The notes under the pieces were generated by a model that saw nothing but the letters and a program-made list of their open reading frames with translations, searched no databases and was not told the origin of the DNA. The translations under genes were made by a program, and so were the position numbers. DNA of 64,000 nucleotides from Sarcocystis neurona (taxonomy: Eukaryota; Apicomplexa; Conoidasida; Eucoccidiorida; Sarcocystidae): the NCBI GenBank assembly GCA_000727475.1, contig KL647288.1:11296812-11360811 (forward strand), written 5' to 3'. Below, one piece after another: positions 1 through 11,703 of the stretch. Every line of letters starts with the position of its first letter. Within the stretch, counting starts at the first letter, position 1.

Positions 1-1806
1 ACAACAGGACGCGTCGCTTTCTCACAGTCAACACCAGTGACAGTACATCCGCCGAATGGAAGGACAGATGCAGATGCTGCTTGCGTAGCAGCCTCTCTCG
101 AACCATCTGCTCAACATCCTCTTGACGCAGACCTGCAGGCGGTGAAGAAAAATCTGTGCGAAAGACGCCAAGTTTTATCGTACCTGACAGCGATAGAGAA
201 AAATTTGCAGGGCGGCGACTTTTTGAACGAGAGGGACCGAGCAGCAGCAACGACAGACGGTGTTTCACCCTCCAGGTGGAGAGAACCTCCATCTGAGGCA
301 ACAGTAGCTGATGGCGCCGCCTCCTTGCACGATCCTTCAAATGCAACTGGGTGCGGTCTACATTTTGCGTGTCGTTTATCTCCTGCCAGACGTCACCGTC
401 TCCCTGATGCTCGTGGAACTGTTGCAACAGCGGGCGCCGAAGCGCCTGTTAGCGACTCTGTTGCTGCCCCTGCTGCAGCTGCAGCTGCTGCACTAGCGGC
501 TGCGGCTGCGGTAGCGGCTGTAGCCCGCACAGATAGGGCTGGAGTAGCAGCATCGGAGGCGCGGACAAAACCACCATTCTCTCCTGCGAGCGGTCTTCTG
601 CAGACAGGGGCTAGGGCAGCAGGAGCTGCTTTTGAAGCAGCCGCAGCGACTGCCCGAGCAGCAATAGGGAAACGCCGTGACCATCGATCGATGAGATGGG
701 CTGAGTCGGCGGCCCTGCGAAGAAGTCGCACTCCGGAAGGTTTGTGGGCGGAGGTTCGTGCTGCTGAGAGGACGGCTGCTATCGCTGCCACGTCTTCCGC
801 TGCGTCACTGCGCTCTGCTGCTCCAGGGAGTTTTGCGGCTGGTGCTGCGCGTTGTGCTACTAGCTCTTCCGCTTCTGCTGGCGCAGTTGCTTCTCGTGGT
901 GCTTCTGAGCTGTCTTCTCGTGTGTGGAACTATGGTGTTGCTGCGGCACAGGCAGCAGGCCCGGCAGACTTCCTCTCCCATTCATCTGCTGCTGCTCAGC
1001 AGAATTCAGGAGAAGTAGCAGATGGCGCACTGCCGCCGCACGTTCACCGACAGCTGCAGAAGCTCCTGCCGCAGCTACTTGTGGGACTCTATCGTCTTTC
1101 TGCACAGCGGCTGCGCCTGCTGTCGAGCTGGAGTTTTAACATGCAGCAATGCGACGCAGGCCCGCAGCGCCACGAGTTAGTGCTGTTGCAGCAGCCACCA
1201 CAAAATAATGAATTACTGCTCATTCCCTCTGTGGAACAGCTAGCAGTTGCCTATTCCACTTTTAAAGCCAAGGCTTTTCCTGTATTCCCGTACAGTGCTG
1301 CCCCTCTGGATGATCCGCTGCAGACAAGCACCGCGTCAGAGAGCAGCGGCAGCGACGCCTCCAAGAGCAGCAGCAACATAGGGTGGGGCAACAGCAGCAA
1401 CGGAGGACGCCCGGCCGTCTCTTGTGTACAGCCACACCTGCAGCAGGTGAGCGAGATCGAAGGGCAGGAACAGCAGCACGGGGCGTTCGCAAGCTGGAGC
1501 CGCTGCGATGACTTGCAGGCGTCCTTCGTATCAAGCGCCTTTCCCTGCTCCGCAGCTGGTGCTGCTGCTCCTGCTGGAACCACAACAGAAAACGTGGGAC
1601 TCTTTTGCTTCCCCCGCATTTCTAGCTGCTCCGTCATGACGATGGAAAGTCTACGAGATGCTGTGCGTTTGCGGTGTGCTGCGGCTGCCGCCGTTGCCTC
1701 CAGCAGGAGATGCCCCGCCGGGAGTTCGCGCTGCAGAGGCTTTTTTCTTGAGCACTCGCTGCGTATGGAGAGCTTGGAGGCTCGTGTTATTGTTTCTTTC
1801 TCACTC
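1..1806 (+). CDS. FAB1/PIKfyve-like giant kinase gene, exon A (5' end outside window)
   Basis: This is an open frame from the first base of the window to a TGA at 1822-1824, so the window starts inside an exon and no start codon can be assigned. I end the exon at 1806 because GTAAGA follows at 1807 and leaves a complete codon. No domain is recognised. The N-terminal part has a short helical stretch (around bases 145-210, DLQAVKKNL...), then a long Ala-rich tract (bases 461-535) and Ser/Ala/Gln-rich low complexity. About 600 uninterrupted codons cannot be chance. Assignment to the FAB1-like gene rests only on strand, phase and adjacency to the exons that follow. It could instead be the 3' part of a separate upstream gene ending at 1824. 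Confidence 0.5.
461..535 (+). repeat. Ala-coding GCT/GCA trinucleotide tract
   Basis: Imperfect GCT/GCA/GCG triplets encode a run of alanines interrupted by Leu and Val inside exon A. Homopolymeric Ala and Gln runs of this kind are typical of eimeriid coccidian proteins. Confidence 0.7.
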
Positions 1807-3402
1807 GTAAGAACACCAAACTGATGCGTGTGTGCGCTTGTACAACACGCACACATGTTTGATTTGGTGAATCATCTTGACGGCTCCGGTGAGGTCGCGG
1901 GCATGCACTTCATAAGTCTATATGGTGTGTGGGGGGAACGAGTTTACTGAGGAATGGTTCTCTATATATGTACGTAGGGGGAGGGACAGTACAAACTTAT
2001 ATTTATATGTATATACCTATAGGTGCATATATATATATATATGAAAGCCGCAGAAGCAGCCAAATGAAGTGCGTACCTGAAGGACACAAGACCGAGCCGA
2101 CACAGATATACGTATATACATGTTCGTGACGTGGGGTATTAATCTACGTCAAATACGATGTCTATACACACTTGTCTGAGCATCCACGCCTGATTACACC
2201 TGACCCTGTGGTATGTACGCGAAAGAAGGTAGCGTAACAAGTAGCCGACTCGACTGTGATGCTGCGCTGGAGTCCGTATCACGTAGTGGTTTCATTTTTT
2301 TGCGGAAACACATAGTAAGGGAGTGACTCCGCAGTAAAGCAGTACTCTGTTCCCCGCGTAGATGAATGAAACGTAGTGGGCCTGTATCGAATGGAAAGAG
2401 AAATGCAAGGCCGTATATGCGATCCCTGACTGAGCCCTTCTGTGTAGGCAGAGTGATTGCAGACACTTGTGTAGGTGAATCTTGACGGCTTACGAAGTGT
2501 GGCGCTCGTCAGACTGCACATGGAAGGTGAAAGGTCTTCGTGAGAACGCGTACGAGAAACGTGTTTGATGACCTGGTGAATTTCACTCTGGTGTTGGACA
2601 GCCGTAAAGGATTTGCTGAGCGATCTCCAGTGTGTCATGTTTATTTCGAGCTGCCCGGCTTCCACCCAACTGGTGTTGTGTTCACCCGCTGATGCCATAC
2701 GCGTCATATGTACGTGTCTGTACGCTTATAGGTCAGCGCGCGTGCGGAGAGAAGCGCCTGACTGAGAGATATAGCTGACGCGTCTCCCGAATCCAAAAAA
2801 TCGAGTACACCACCTCAGGGCACTATCGTTCCGGGAGCCCAGAGTCATGTAATACACCGCACGACGTGCTGAAGTGGTGGCGCTGCGTTTTGTTTCATTA
2901 CTTCTCGAACACTGCGTGTAAACTGGAAAGCCTCTGTTATGCGGATAGCATTTCTTTCTCTCCTTCCCGCTGCCTCCACCTTTTTCACCGTTTGCTTCCG
3001 TTGTCTCTTCTTCCTCTTCTATGGCTTTGTTCTCCTTCGCAAAACAAGAGCAGAAATGAAAGAGGCGCGGTGAGTGGGTGTCGCAAGCCAATAGCGTAGT
3101 ACGCTTCATTCGAAGGCATCCTGTTCTTCTGTACTTGGCTGCTACCACCTTCGTGTCGCACGCCTGAGTTTGCCTATTACTGCTGATCTCCGCGGAAATC
3201 TTCAGAAGGCTGTGTATTTGTGCCCGCATTGTATTTGTACGTGTGTATCACCGAGTACAAGTACGGGGTGTGAGTCTGTATCTCTCTCTGTCTCTCTCTC
3301 TATATGTGTATATGTGCAACTCCACATGTACGTGAAATGTGCGCATGCTTGTTATATGGGTCGCTCCATGGATGGATGCTTGTGCGCTGACAATGCCTGC
3401 AG
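1807..3402 (+). other. intron A-B
   Basis: This 1.6 kb stretch has no long open frame. It begins GTAAGA and ends TGCCTGCAG. It is richer in T/A than its neighbours and contains an AT microsatellite at 2027-2042 and CT/TCTG runs near 3276-3305. Both ends leave complete codons. Confidence 0.45.
2027..2042. repeat. (AT)8 microsatellite
   Basis: An uninterrupted AT dinucleotide run lies in a T/A-rich neighbourhood that also has TATATGTATATA variants just upstream. Confidence 0.9.
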
Positions 3403-3638
3403 CTGCAAGCGGAGGATCGTCAGCAGCTTTTGGCTGCTGGGGCAGCGGGAGTTGGTAGCAGTTGGAGGAGCGCCGCTCAAATGCATTATGAAGCGGGTGA
3501 GGAGAATCGAGGAGAACTGCGAGATCAGATGCATGAGGATCCAGTTTCCTGTATTCGGCAGAGTCGCACGCGGATGCAGTCTGTGCTGACTGGATACGCT
3601 CGCTTGAGACAAGAACCTTGTTGTCGTTCGGAAGACAA
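3403..3638 (+). CDS. FAB1/PIKfyve-like giant kinase gene, exon B
   Basis: This short open segment starts after TGCCTGCAG with a complete codon and is closed by a possible donor (AGACAA|GTACAC) that leaves two bases. The next exon supplies the missing base. The product is hydrophilic and probably alpha-helical (LQAEDRQQLL..., then QMHYEAGEENRGELRDQM), a possible short coiled coil. A second donor, GTGAGG at 3497, lies inside it and would break the phase chain. The length is at noise level for an open frame, so the call depends on the splice sites and phase agreement with both neighbours. Confidence 0.35.
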
Positions 3639-4064
3639 GTACACCCTACAACCACGTCAGGGCGTCTGTATCTGCGCGTTCGTATCTGTGTACGTGTGCG
3701 GACGGGGAGTCCTAGGTCTGTGCTGACATAAACAGAATAAGCAGACGTACGAACTGACCAGGTAGGAGCAGCTGGTCGTTGCTATTGGTCCGCCAGCAAA
3801 CAGGGGACCGTTTCGGAGTGTAGGCGTAGTTGGCTGTATCCAGGTGTGTTTCAGTGGGGTGTATCTCCATGAGTAGTACACATTGCATACGTATCTGTAA
3901 ATGTATATATATACGTTGGAGGTTGTGTGTACGGCTGTACATGAGTCACCTGATTGGATTGTCGCTTGTCTACGTTAGAAGCGTACGCGCGGCATTGTTT
4001 GATGAAATGGTGAGCAGCTGTGGAATAAACCCGAACGCGTTAGTTTTTTTTGAGTTTTCCTGAG

Positions 4065-7000
4065 CGCAAAGCCTCTCGGTAACCAAGGAACGGTCATTGC
4101 GTTGCCACACGACCCAAATAGATACGACTTTTTTGAAGCAGCAGCTTACTACTGCTGCTCCATGTACTGTGGCCCGTCAATTCCCAGTGCAACTCGAGAA
4201 GACGGATATGGCTACTACTTGTTACAGGATTGTTTCGTCTTACGTGATATACTGCTGCCTCGTTCCTCGCTGTACGCAGTCGCTCGTTGCGCCCATTGTT
4301 GCTGCCTGCGCTGCGTGATAGGCCTGCAGAATGGACACACGAACGGAAACTGCTGTCACACTCGATGCGGGAGCAACGGGTGCGGCGTGGTGAATTGTTT
4401 TGTCGAAGAGGAGAGAGCAGACGAAAGAGATGAGCAAGCGTACAGTTGTGAAGACGATGTGGATAAGGACGTCGTTATGCGCCAGTACTGCACTATCTGC
4501 AGCCGCTGTGTCCTGCCTTGGAAGCCCCTCGGTGCCGCAGGAGACATCCCCTTTGCCAAATTTATTGAGCTCATGCTAACAAATGACTTTTACAGAGGGC
4601 ACACGGCTGCCGAGGCTTGTTCCAATAATGGGGTTGCCGACGCTTTATGTCGAGGAGCTGCTGACGCTTTTTTTCGAGGAGCTGTTGGTAGCGGTGCCGC
4701 TGCTGCTGCCCCTGCGACTGTTTCAGAGAGCGCAGCTGCTCTTTCTGCCTGCGCTGCTGGTACTGCAGGCGGTCGTGCTGCTGGGGACTCTGCTGCTCGC
4801 GATTCTGCTGCTGCTGTCGCTGCTGCTGCTTTCCCTTTTGTAACTGCCGTTATTGCGAACGTAGAGAATGGCGCTTCATTTTTTGATGGTACGGCTGCTA
4901 GGCGTGCGTATTCTTTGCCTGCGTATTCGACGAGAAGGGATGCACGTATCATTTTGGAACGTCGGCACGTCTCCGACTCCGTCGGTGCACCTGCTGGCGC
5001 CAAACATATGGACGCGGAATATTTTGAGAAGTTACCCGCTGTGTCTTGCATCCATATTGATGGTTCTGAGAACAGTAGGGCAGCCGTTACTGCTAGTGTT
5101 GGATCGCGTGTAGCAACCCCGTTTTTATTCCCGAACCGCGACGCAGCAGCCGGCAGTAGACGTCGCTGCTTCTTCGGGTGCGTGCCGGCGGTGGAGCTGT
5201 CACGAGGAGCGACCAAGGACTGCAGCAGCAGCAGCAGGAGCAGCGGCACGAACAACAGGAGCAGCTCCGGCAGCCGCAACAGCATTAGGCGCGGGGCAAG
5301 CAGTTCACTAAGCAGTACTGACTGTCTCAGCAGCAACGGCAGAAGGACCGAGGTGTACGGGAAGGGCCGAAGTATCGGGCACGCCAGGGACAAGAACAGG
5401 AGACGCCTAATGAGAAGCGAGGATACAGGTGTCGTCCGTTCCAGCAGCTTGCTATTCTCCGCAGCACGAGGCTCTGATGGCGACAGAAGCGCGGCAGATA
5501 GAAGTGCGACTCACGTAGAGACGATTCGATACGAACGAGGAGGACGTTTAAGTTGCGGCATACTTGAAGAGTGTCCTGGAGTACAGCTACCCGCGGGTAT
5601 TGTGGTGAAACACTACAGAGGCAACTTGTGCACATCGAACTCTGTAGCGAAGATGGCCACTGCGGCAGTTGCAGCTGTAGGTGTTACAGCTGGGGCACCA
5701 GCAAGAGCGCCGGCAACTATGGCTGGAGTTGCTAAAGATTTTCTTTCGAAAGCTTCGATATTGCAAGCAGCTTCTGCTTCTCCTTTGGTAGGAGCACACT
5801 GTCAACCTAAGGAACAATCGCATGGCAGACGGGGCACCACATACACTTTGACAGATGCTCCTCCAGAAGCAGCCGTGAATGCACCTGACGAAATGCCAGC
5901 AGAAAAAGCAACAACGAACTCAGCAGAAGACGTAGCATATGCCCCGTGTAGCGGTAAGAACCAGGTGCTGCAGTGGGCGTCTGACCAGGACAGCGGGCAG
6001 GCAAGGGAAGGAGCGACATTAATTGTGGAAAACCACTTCTTTAGAACGGTTTCACAGCAGCGGAGGGAGGAAGAATTTTCTGTGCCAACTGTTGAGAACT
6101 TCGGATGTGACGCTGCACCCGCCCTAGCCGATCCTTGGACAGTGCAGCAGCACCACAGCAAGCCACTGCACCAGCTGCAGCAGCTGCGGGGGCAGCACGA
6201 GGAACATGCGTCGCAGAAGCAGCACGGGCAACACTCGCAGCAAAAGCAAAACTCGCTAATGGATCAACAGATGGTGGAGAAGCAGGTGCTTATGGCAGGA
6301 CAGCTTCATTGTCAAGGAAAGGAGCAACAGAGGTGGAACCAGGAACAACGTCAGCGGGAGCAACGATTGGGGAAGCAACAGGACCACCGCTGGTGCATTC
6401 AGCACCAGGACAGACGAATTGGAGAAAAGAAGTATCAGCAGACTCAAGTCTATTCTGGCGAGCAGCCGCACTTACCAGGTTTATCTTATGAAGCACTAGT
6501 TGCCTCGCAGGAAACGCGTGGACACGAGGGACCGAACGCGCAAGCGAAAATTTCAGCTAGCAACGTGGAGGAGCGGCTGCGTTATGAAGCAATAAAGTCC
6601 GCTTGTATACCTCAGATAGGTGCCACTCTTATTCGTGCGTCTTCTCACGGGGACAGTATGGAAAAGCAACAAGAAGACAATGAGGAAGGGGGTAAACGGC
6701 GCGAAGTGGGACAGCGAGAGGGGTGCGTGGGCAGTGGAGGCGCCTGTGCAGGAGGAAGAAAGGAAATTTGTCGAGAAAGGGAAGAGTTTTGTTGTTCTGC
6801 TGCCGCTGACGACAAAAACATAGCAGCGGCATCGTGTGGCGAAATGGGAGATACGCTTGCTGTTGGGAGCAGCAGAGTAGAGCGAGAACAGCAGGAGAGA
6901 AGTAAAGCTTTCTATGCGGGATCAGCAGGGCAACGTGCGCACTTGCGTACTAAGAGAAATGCAAAACCGAGACGTTCACCAGCACAACGTACGGTTTGGG

Positions 7001-7563
7001 GCTACTGTGGCAGAGGGTTTCCAAGGTCAAATAAGAAACAAAGTGCACCTAGCCTAAAGAGTGGAGCAAAAGAGGAACGAGGACCCCCAACAGCAGGAAG
7101 GGCCTTTTTTGATCATGGAGGACGGGAAGAATTAGAAGGGGCGGTAGCGAATGCACTCTACGAGGTCCACCCTGGCGGAAGACATCGGACTGCACCTACA
7201 GGAGACTTCTGCAGTTGTGCCTGTGACGGCAGCGCAGTAGCCGCGTGTAGACGTCCAGAAGACACGACAGCAGCAGCAGAGTGCTGCGACACAGGCGCGG
7301 AAGCGACAGGGAACCTGGACTTGGATACGGCTGCGAATGCTGTGGTACACGGAGAGACGCAGAGACCGCAGTGTGCAGCGCACCAACACGACGAGGCCGA
7401 CAGCACGAGAAACAATGACAACAGCGGCAGGGGAGCGAACATCAGAAACGTCACGGTCCAGGGGACTACTGGGGATGACTTCAGCGCATTTCGTGAGGCG
7501 CCGCAGCCGTGCAGACATCTCGTCTTCGGCGAGAGAATATTCTATTTCGCCCACGCGGGCATT
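4065..7563 (+). CDS. FAB1/PIKfyve-like giant kinase gene, exon C with conserved Cys-rich motif
   Basis: This is an open frame of 1,166 codons. The acceptor follows a pyrimidine-rich tract (TTTTTTTTGAGTTTTCCTGAG) and a consensus donor GTAAGT starts at 7564, leaving a full codon. Residues are Cys-rich at bases 4285-4410. At 4489-4572 there is CTICSRC, then PWKPLG, then FAKFIEL. FAB1/PIKfyve proteins have a conserved Cys-rich domain between their chaperonin-like and kinase domains that contains a CxxC, a Pro-Leu segment and an S-F-x-K-F-L-E-L box, and this matches it well. The remainder is low complexity: Ala-rich (4,660-4,850), Ser-rich (5,221-5,300), Gln-rich (6,135-6,470) and charged Glu/Arg/Gln-rich. 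This exon links the upstream half of the gene to the kinase domain downstream. Confidence 0.65.
4680..4845 (+). repeat. CTG/GCT-rich trinucleotide tract
   Basis: Imperfect GCTGCTG-type repeats read as Ala in the exon C frame and as Leu in the +2 frame. The polarity is opposite to the CAG tracts further along the same exon. Confidence 0.65.
5221..5290 (+). repeat. AGC/AGG-rich Ser/Gly/Arg-coding tract
   Basis: AGC triplets with AGG and AAC interruptions encode Ser-rich sequence inside exon C. Confidence 0.6.
6135..6280 (+). repeat. CAG/CAC-rich Gln/His-coding tract
   Basis: CAG and CAC triplets encode a Gln/His-rich low-complexity stretch in exon C. Scattered Gln-rich sequence continues to about 6,470. 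Confidence 0.65.
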
Positions 7564-9375
7564 GTAAGTACTACGTCGCCCTGTCCACATACAACTGCTT
7601 AACGCGCGCCGACTCTACCTGCCTCCAAGTTCCTACGTGTTCGGAAGTCGTTCTTGCTCCAGTGCGTGCATCAGAATTCTTTTTTACCTGCAGAAGAATA
7701 CTCCTCATCCGTCGTAATGTAGTCGTGACCCGCGAGGCGACGTCGGCGTGCAAGACAGGTGCAGATGTATTGCTGCTGCTCTCCCAGGAAAAAACTGTTG
7801 GGGGATAGGTTTTTGTGCCCGGCGTACCAAAACTCGTTATTCACTGCAAAGAAACATTGTGTGCGTCGACGAATTTCCCAGCAGTACCCTCCTGGTGAAT
7901 TGGATTCATGGACAATTTCGTGCGACTACTAATGCGGTGTTGCTTCTGGACTAGTCGGACCGCATAATTCCGCACAAGAAAAATCCACATGTGACAATAC
8001 TGTACAGTACTCCGCATTCCTGTAGTCAGGTTCTGTTTGTTTTGGAGAGGTTACGTGTAATTGGGACGCAGCGTCTGGGAGGTAAATCTTGGTGAGCGGT
8101 CGCATGTGGATCTGTTACAAAAAGATGTTCTGCATGCTTGACTGATGTTCATTCTACGATGGAATACGTTCGCAGGAAAAGTGAGAGACAGCGTATTTAC
8201 TGTCTCTCACTATATCTGTCAGTCACTGCAAGACTGACAGATTTCGCTTTAGCATATCGAGACTCCTCTGTGTTTCAGCTGTCCGCTCTAAAGGTTTAAG
8301 ATGCACCTGGATGCACCTTCACTGTGTGACTGGAGGCCCTCTGCTGTTGCGATGAAGCAGGTCTGGAGTGCCTCACTAGTCCTTGTGTGCCGGTCCCCGC
8401 GCGCCACCTTCGTTTAGTGGCGTGCAACTTGCTGCATCCGATTCTTTCTTCGCGAGATCGAAGATTGCGAGAGGGTTATCTGTATACAGGAGAATGGTCC
8501 TGCAGGCACGGAAATACGCTTAAACGTCAGAAAACGATTAATGTGTTGATCTCAAGGTGCGGTTGTATCGAAAGAGAAAATACATCGCGAAATGCATAAT
8601 GGAAGTATACACGTTGAGGGCACACACGAATTACACGTGTGTTTTACAGCGTATGCATTACCTTCCTCGTTTGCTGCGCACGTATCCAGGTTTGCCGCCA
8701 TGTGCCGAGTACTACGCGTGGATGCACCGCTAGTGCCTGCGCCTATGGAAGCGTTGCCTTTCTACACAGTGTCGCGCGAAAGGATGTCAGGGTGGACTTG
8801 CTGCATCTGTTTACGTGTCAGTGGACGAGTGTGTGCGAGTTGTTGTGCAGGTGTCTGCGTCAGTTTGTCTTTGTGTGTGTATGTGGATAGCTCTTCGCAT
8901 AGGTCTGCAGGTGCACGTGGAATCGTGTTGACGGTTACGTGCGTTCAGTCTTCATTCGGTTATGCTGGCGTGAGGCCTGGCTGTCAACTACATGAATGCT
9001 GGTGCCATCCCCGCGCGCACGCAACCGTGTGCAAGGGTGGGATTGCTCCTGCTATGGTATCCGCGTGCTGACGGTCACTAAAATCGTAGGCTGCTACGTG
9101 GTTTGTTTTGAGAGCTCTGCAGGGTTCTTTCTGGGTAAGTCTGAAGTCTGAAGTACGTGTGTGCGAACGCGTGGGGAAAGTAGCTTTGCCGCTGCGGACG
9201 TGTAAGAGCCTCGATGCCCGTACGGATTTATAATTGCCGTACAACCTAGTCTGGGCACGAATGTGGTAGTTTCTGCGTCTGCACGAGCTTGCTGCGTGCG
9301 TGCTTGATTTTTTTGCCATTTCGGAATAGCGTGTCTGGGGCCTCCGCTTTATGTCTGCGCTTGTGCCTCTCGCAG
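7564..9375 (+). other. intron C-D
   Basis: This 1.8 kb stretch runs between a consensus donor (GTAAGT) and the acceptor CTCTCGCAG. Both junctions leave complete codons. It has no long open frame. It holds two adjacent perfect hairpins at 8181-8242. Confidence 0.55.
8181..8242. repeat. two adjacent perfect hairpins inside an intron
   Basis: The first inverted repeat pairs 8181-8191 (GTGAGAGACAG) with 8200-8210 around an 8-base loop. The second pairs 8214-8224 (ATCTGTCAGTC) with 8232-8242 around a 7-base loop. Each stem is 11 bp without mismatch, with 3 bases between the hairpins. They are not terminators in the bacterial sense. A small structured RNA element or a relic of a transposon end is possible, but nothing else supports either. 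Confidence 0.7.
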
Positions 9376-11703
9376 GTGATGTCTTTCCATCATGAGCCGG
9401 TGCATATCTACTCGCTGCAGCGACAGGAAGGAAGACCAGCTACTGCAGGGGGAAGGTCACCTTCTGCGTCGGGACATCACCCGCCTGCAAGAGTCAGTGA
9501 GGCAGCAGCAGCAGCGTTCTTGCATCATGGAGGAAACGTGCAACCGGATGGATATGCTTCTTTCGAAGAGCAGCGGCCTGCGCAGCTTCCGCGCACTTGT
9601 GGCAACTGCCGCTTAGAAACGAACGAAAAAGGACGAAGTGCATCGCTGGTACCGCCGCCGGGGCTCGGGCTGAAAGCGGAGGGTGGACACACGAGTACAA
9701 AACAAGCAGCGTCAGGACCGTCTAGAGAGAAAGAGGAGAGCGTGTATCTGAGAAGGAAACGAGAACAACAGAAGCTACACGGCAGCGAAGAAGACCGAGG
9801 AGAAGCAACTGGGAGGGAGCAAGAAAAAGCGCATTTGGTTTCACCTGAGACGTCTTCGGGGTGGGGGGGCGTAGAGGGTCGTAGTAGCGGTTCCACGGCA
9901 GCAATGAATTGGAGCTCTCGAATTACACAGCCAGAGAAGCAGCAGCAGCACCAACAGAACAGACAGCACCAGTGTAGTGACCACTCACTGAAGACAGAGC
10001 AGAAACGTCTGCAATGTGTTCACGGACACAACTGGAAGGATCGGCTCCACCGACAGGAAGACGAGAAGCTGCTGCAGCAGGAGCAGGGACAGCGGCAGAA
10101 CCTGCAGCTGGAGACAGAGACCGGTCGACATCGTGAACAACGGTTTCTCTTGGATGGGTTGAAGCGTGAAGCGGAGAAGCAGCAAGACAAAGATCATCAG
10201 CCACAGCAGAATCACCCGCTGCAGTCGGTAGAAGAGAGACCTCTCGCTCCCAACGTGGGGTTGTCGGCCACCAGCGTCGCCCAGCCAGGCCGCCAAGTTT
10301 CGCCCAGCAGCCGCCCAACAACACGACAAACAGTTCCACATATAGTCGCAGACGCGGTTTCAGGCAAAAGGATAGAAGAAAATAAATATTTGCAGAAAGG
10401 TTCTGCTTCGCCTCCAGTGACGCGCACGTCTTCCGTGGACGTAGAGCGGCTTTCACAAATCGTACGCGGTTGCTTAAGCTCAGCCGCCAAGCAGCAGCAG
10501 GAGGGGAACCACAGGCCGAAAAATTTCTATGGCTCACCCGTCTCAACTCGTGAGGAAGAGGATTTGATGCCTCTAATGGAAGCTTTAGTAGGGCTACTGC
10601 TCGACGCGGTGTTGCTACCGCAGCTGCCGTCCGTCACCACTGTTTCAGGGGAGAGGTCTGTTGTACACGACTACAGGCGCACGCGCAGTGTACGGCGGCT
10701 TCCATCAGCAAAGCAGAGAGAGTGTACTGCTTGCAAACCTGTACTCTGCCGTCAGCGGGTGTACCAAGCAGAAAAAAGTAAGGACGCCTTCCTTGCACCA
10801 AGTCATACGGAGCAGCAGTCGCCGTGTGCAGAGCACAAGCACAGAAGCCCCGCAGGTTGCAGTACACTTCGTACCAAAGCATCAACCATAGCAACTGAGT
10901 GCGCTCCATGGGTTCCCCGCCGGGAAGATCGACAGAGGCAAGCCGCCCACGCAGCATCTGAGGGCGACAAGCTGTGCAGCGCCAGGGAGGCCGCGAAGCC
11001 AACGCCATCAGTTAACGTAGCAGGGATAGCCGGCAGTACCGCTTCTGAACCGTCTCTCCAGAATCCGCTCCCAATGAGTAATCTTTCCGTGTACGCCGAC
11101 AGACTACGGGACCGCAGAGGGCAGTGGCCGTGGGAAGCAGACGCTGGCGACACTGCCCTCGGTCGCACACGTGCACCGGCGTCGGACTGTCCAGGATTTT
11201 TGGACCGGCGGGTGAGTGCAAATTCTCAGTTTCTCAGCCGCGACGCTTCGTGCGTGTATCCGCCGCGGCATCAATGCACCAGCAGACTTCTTCATTGTTC
11301 CCCTGCTTGCTGTGCTTCCGCCGTTCTAACACATCACGCACAGCATCAACGTATGAAGGGGGAAGCTCACCCGCAGGAGGAAATGCCCGGGGCGCCCGAC
11401 CAACTCGCTAAGGAAAAGGAGGAAGAGAATAAGGAGGGCACGACTCAGACATTCTTGAGTGTTTGTTCTCCTCCGGCTGCGCTTCTTACAAGGTTGACAA
11501 CCCCCTTCTGTGTTATGTGCCTGCTGGGCTGGCTACTGCGTTCCAAATCTATAAAACCAGCGCAGCGCTACGCCCTTCAATGCGCCAGGCATGTCGCGGC
11601 AGCTGCCCTGCCTGGGGCTGCAAAATCAGCGCTCCAGACGTACAACCGAAACTCGGTAACAGCACGGAGACGGCACGACGATCCTCCAGATGATTTTAGC
11701 ACC
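9376..11703 (+). CDS. FAB1/PIKfyve-like giant kinase gene, exon D
   Basis: This exon has 776 uninterrupted codons. It starts after CTCTCGCAG and ends before GTAAGA at 11704, with complete codons at both ends. The product is hydrophilic low complexity: Gln-, Glu-, Lys- and Arg-rich (9,730-10,240), then mixed Ser/Arg/Cys. No known domain is recognised. A hydrophobic patch near 11,490-11,550 is too short and isolated to call a membrane segment with confidence. A 74-codon frame in the +2 register at 9392-9616 starts with ATG and looks coiled-coil-like, but a frame of that length is expected by chance here. Confidence 0.55.

Noticed and set aside
393..791. 132-codon - strand frame opposite exon A
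   Set aside because: It mirrors the Ala-rich + strand frame in GC-rich repeat DNA. Antisense openness follows from codon composition.
37..1824. Exon A as a complete single-exon gene starting at GTG 37
   Set aside because: The frame is open back to base 1, GTG is not a normal start in these organisms, and a good donor precedes the stop.
4583..4843. Leucine-rich + frame resembling a membrane protein
   Set aside because: It is the +2 reading of the CTG tract in exon C, and the hydrophobic look is a product of the repeat.
4590..5393. 267-codon - strand frame opposite exon C
   Set aside because: It is Ala/Leu/Ser-rich antisense of the trinucleotide tracts, with no domain and no splice context.
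9392..9616. 74-codon coiled-coil-like frame starting with ATG
   Set aside because: It lies within the much longer exon D frame in another register. Its length is expected by chance, although the heptad-like Leu/Gln pattern is attractive.
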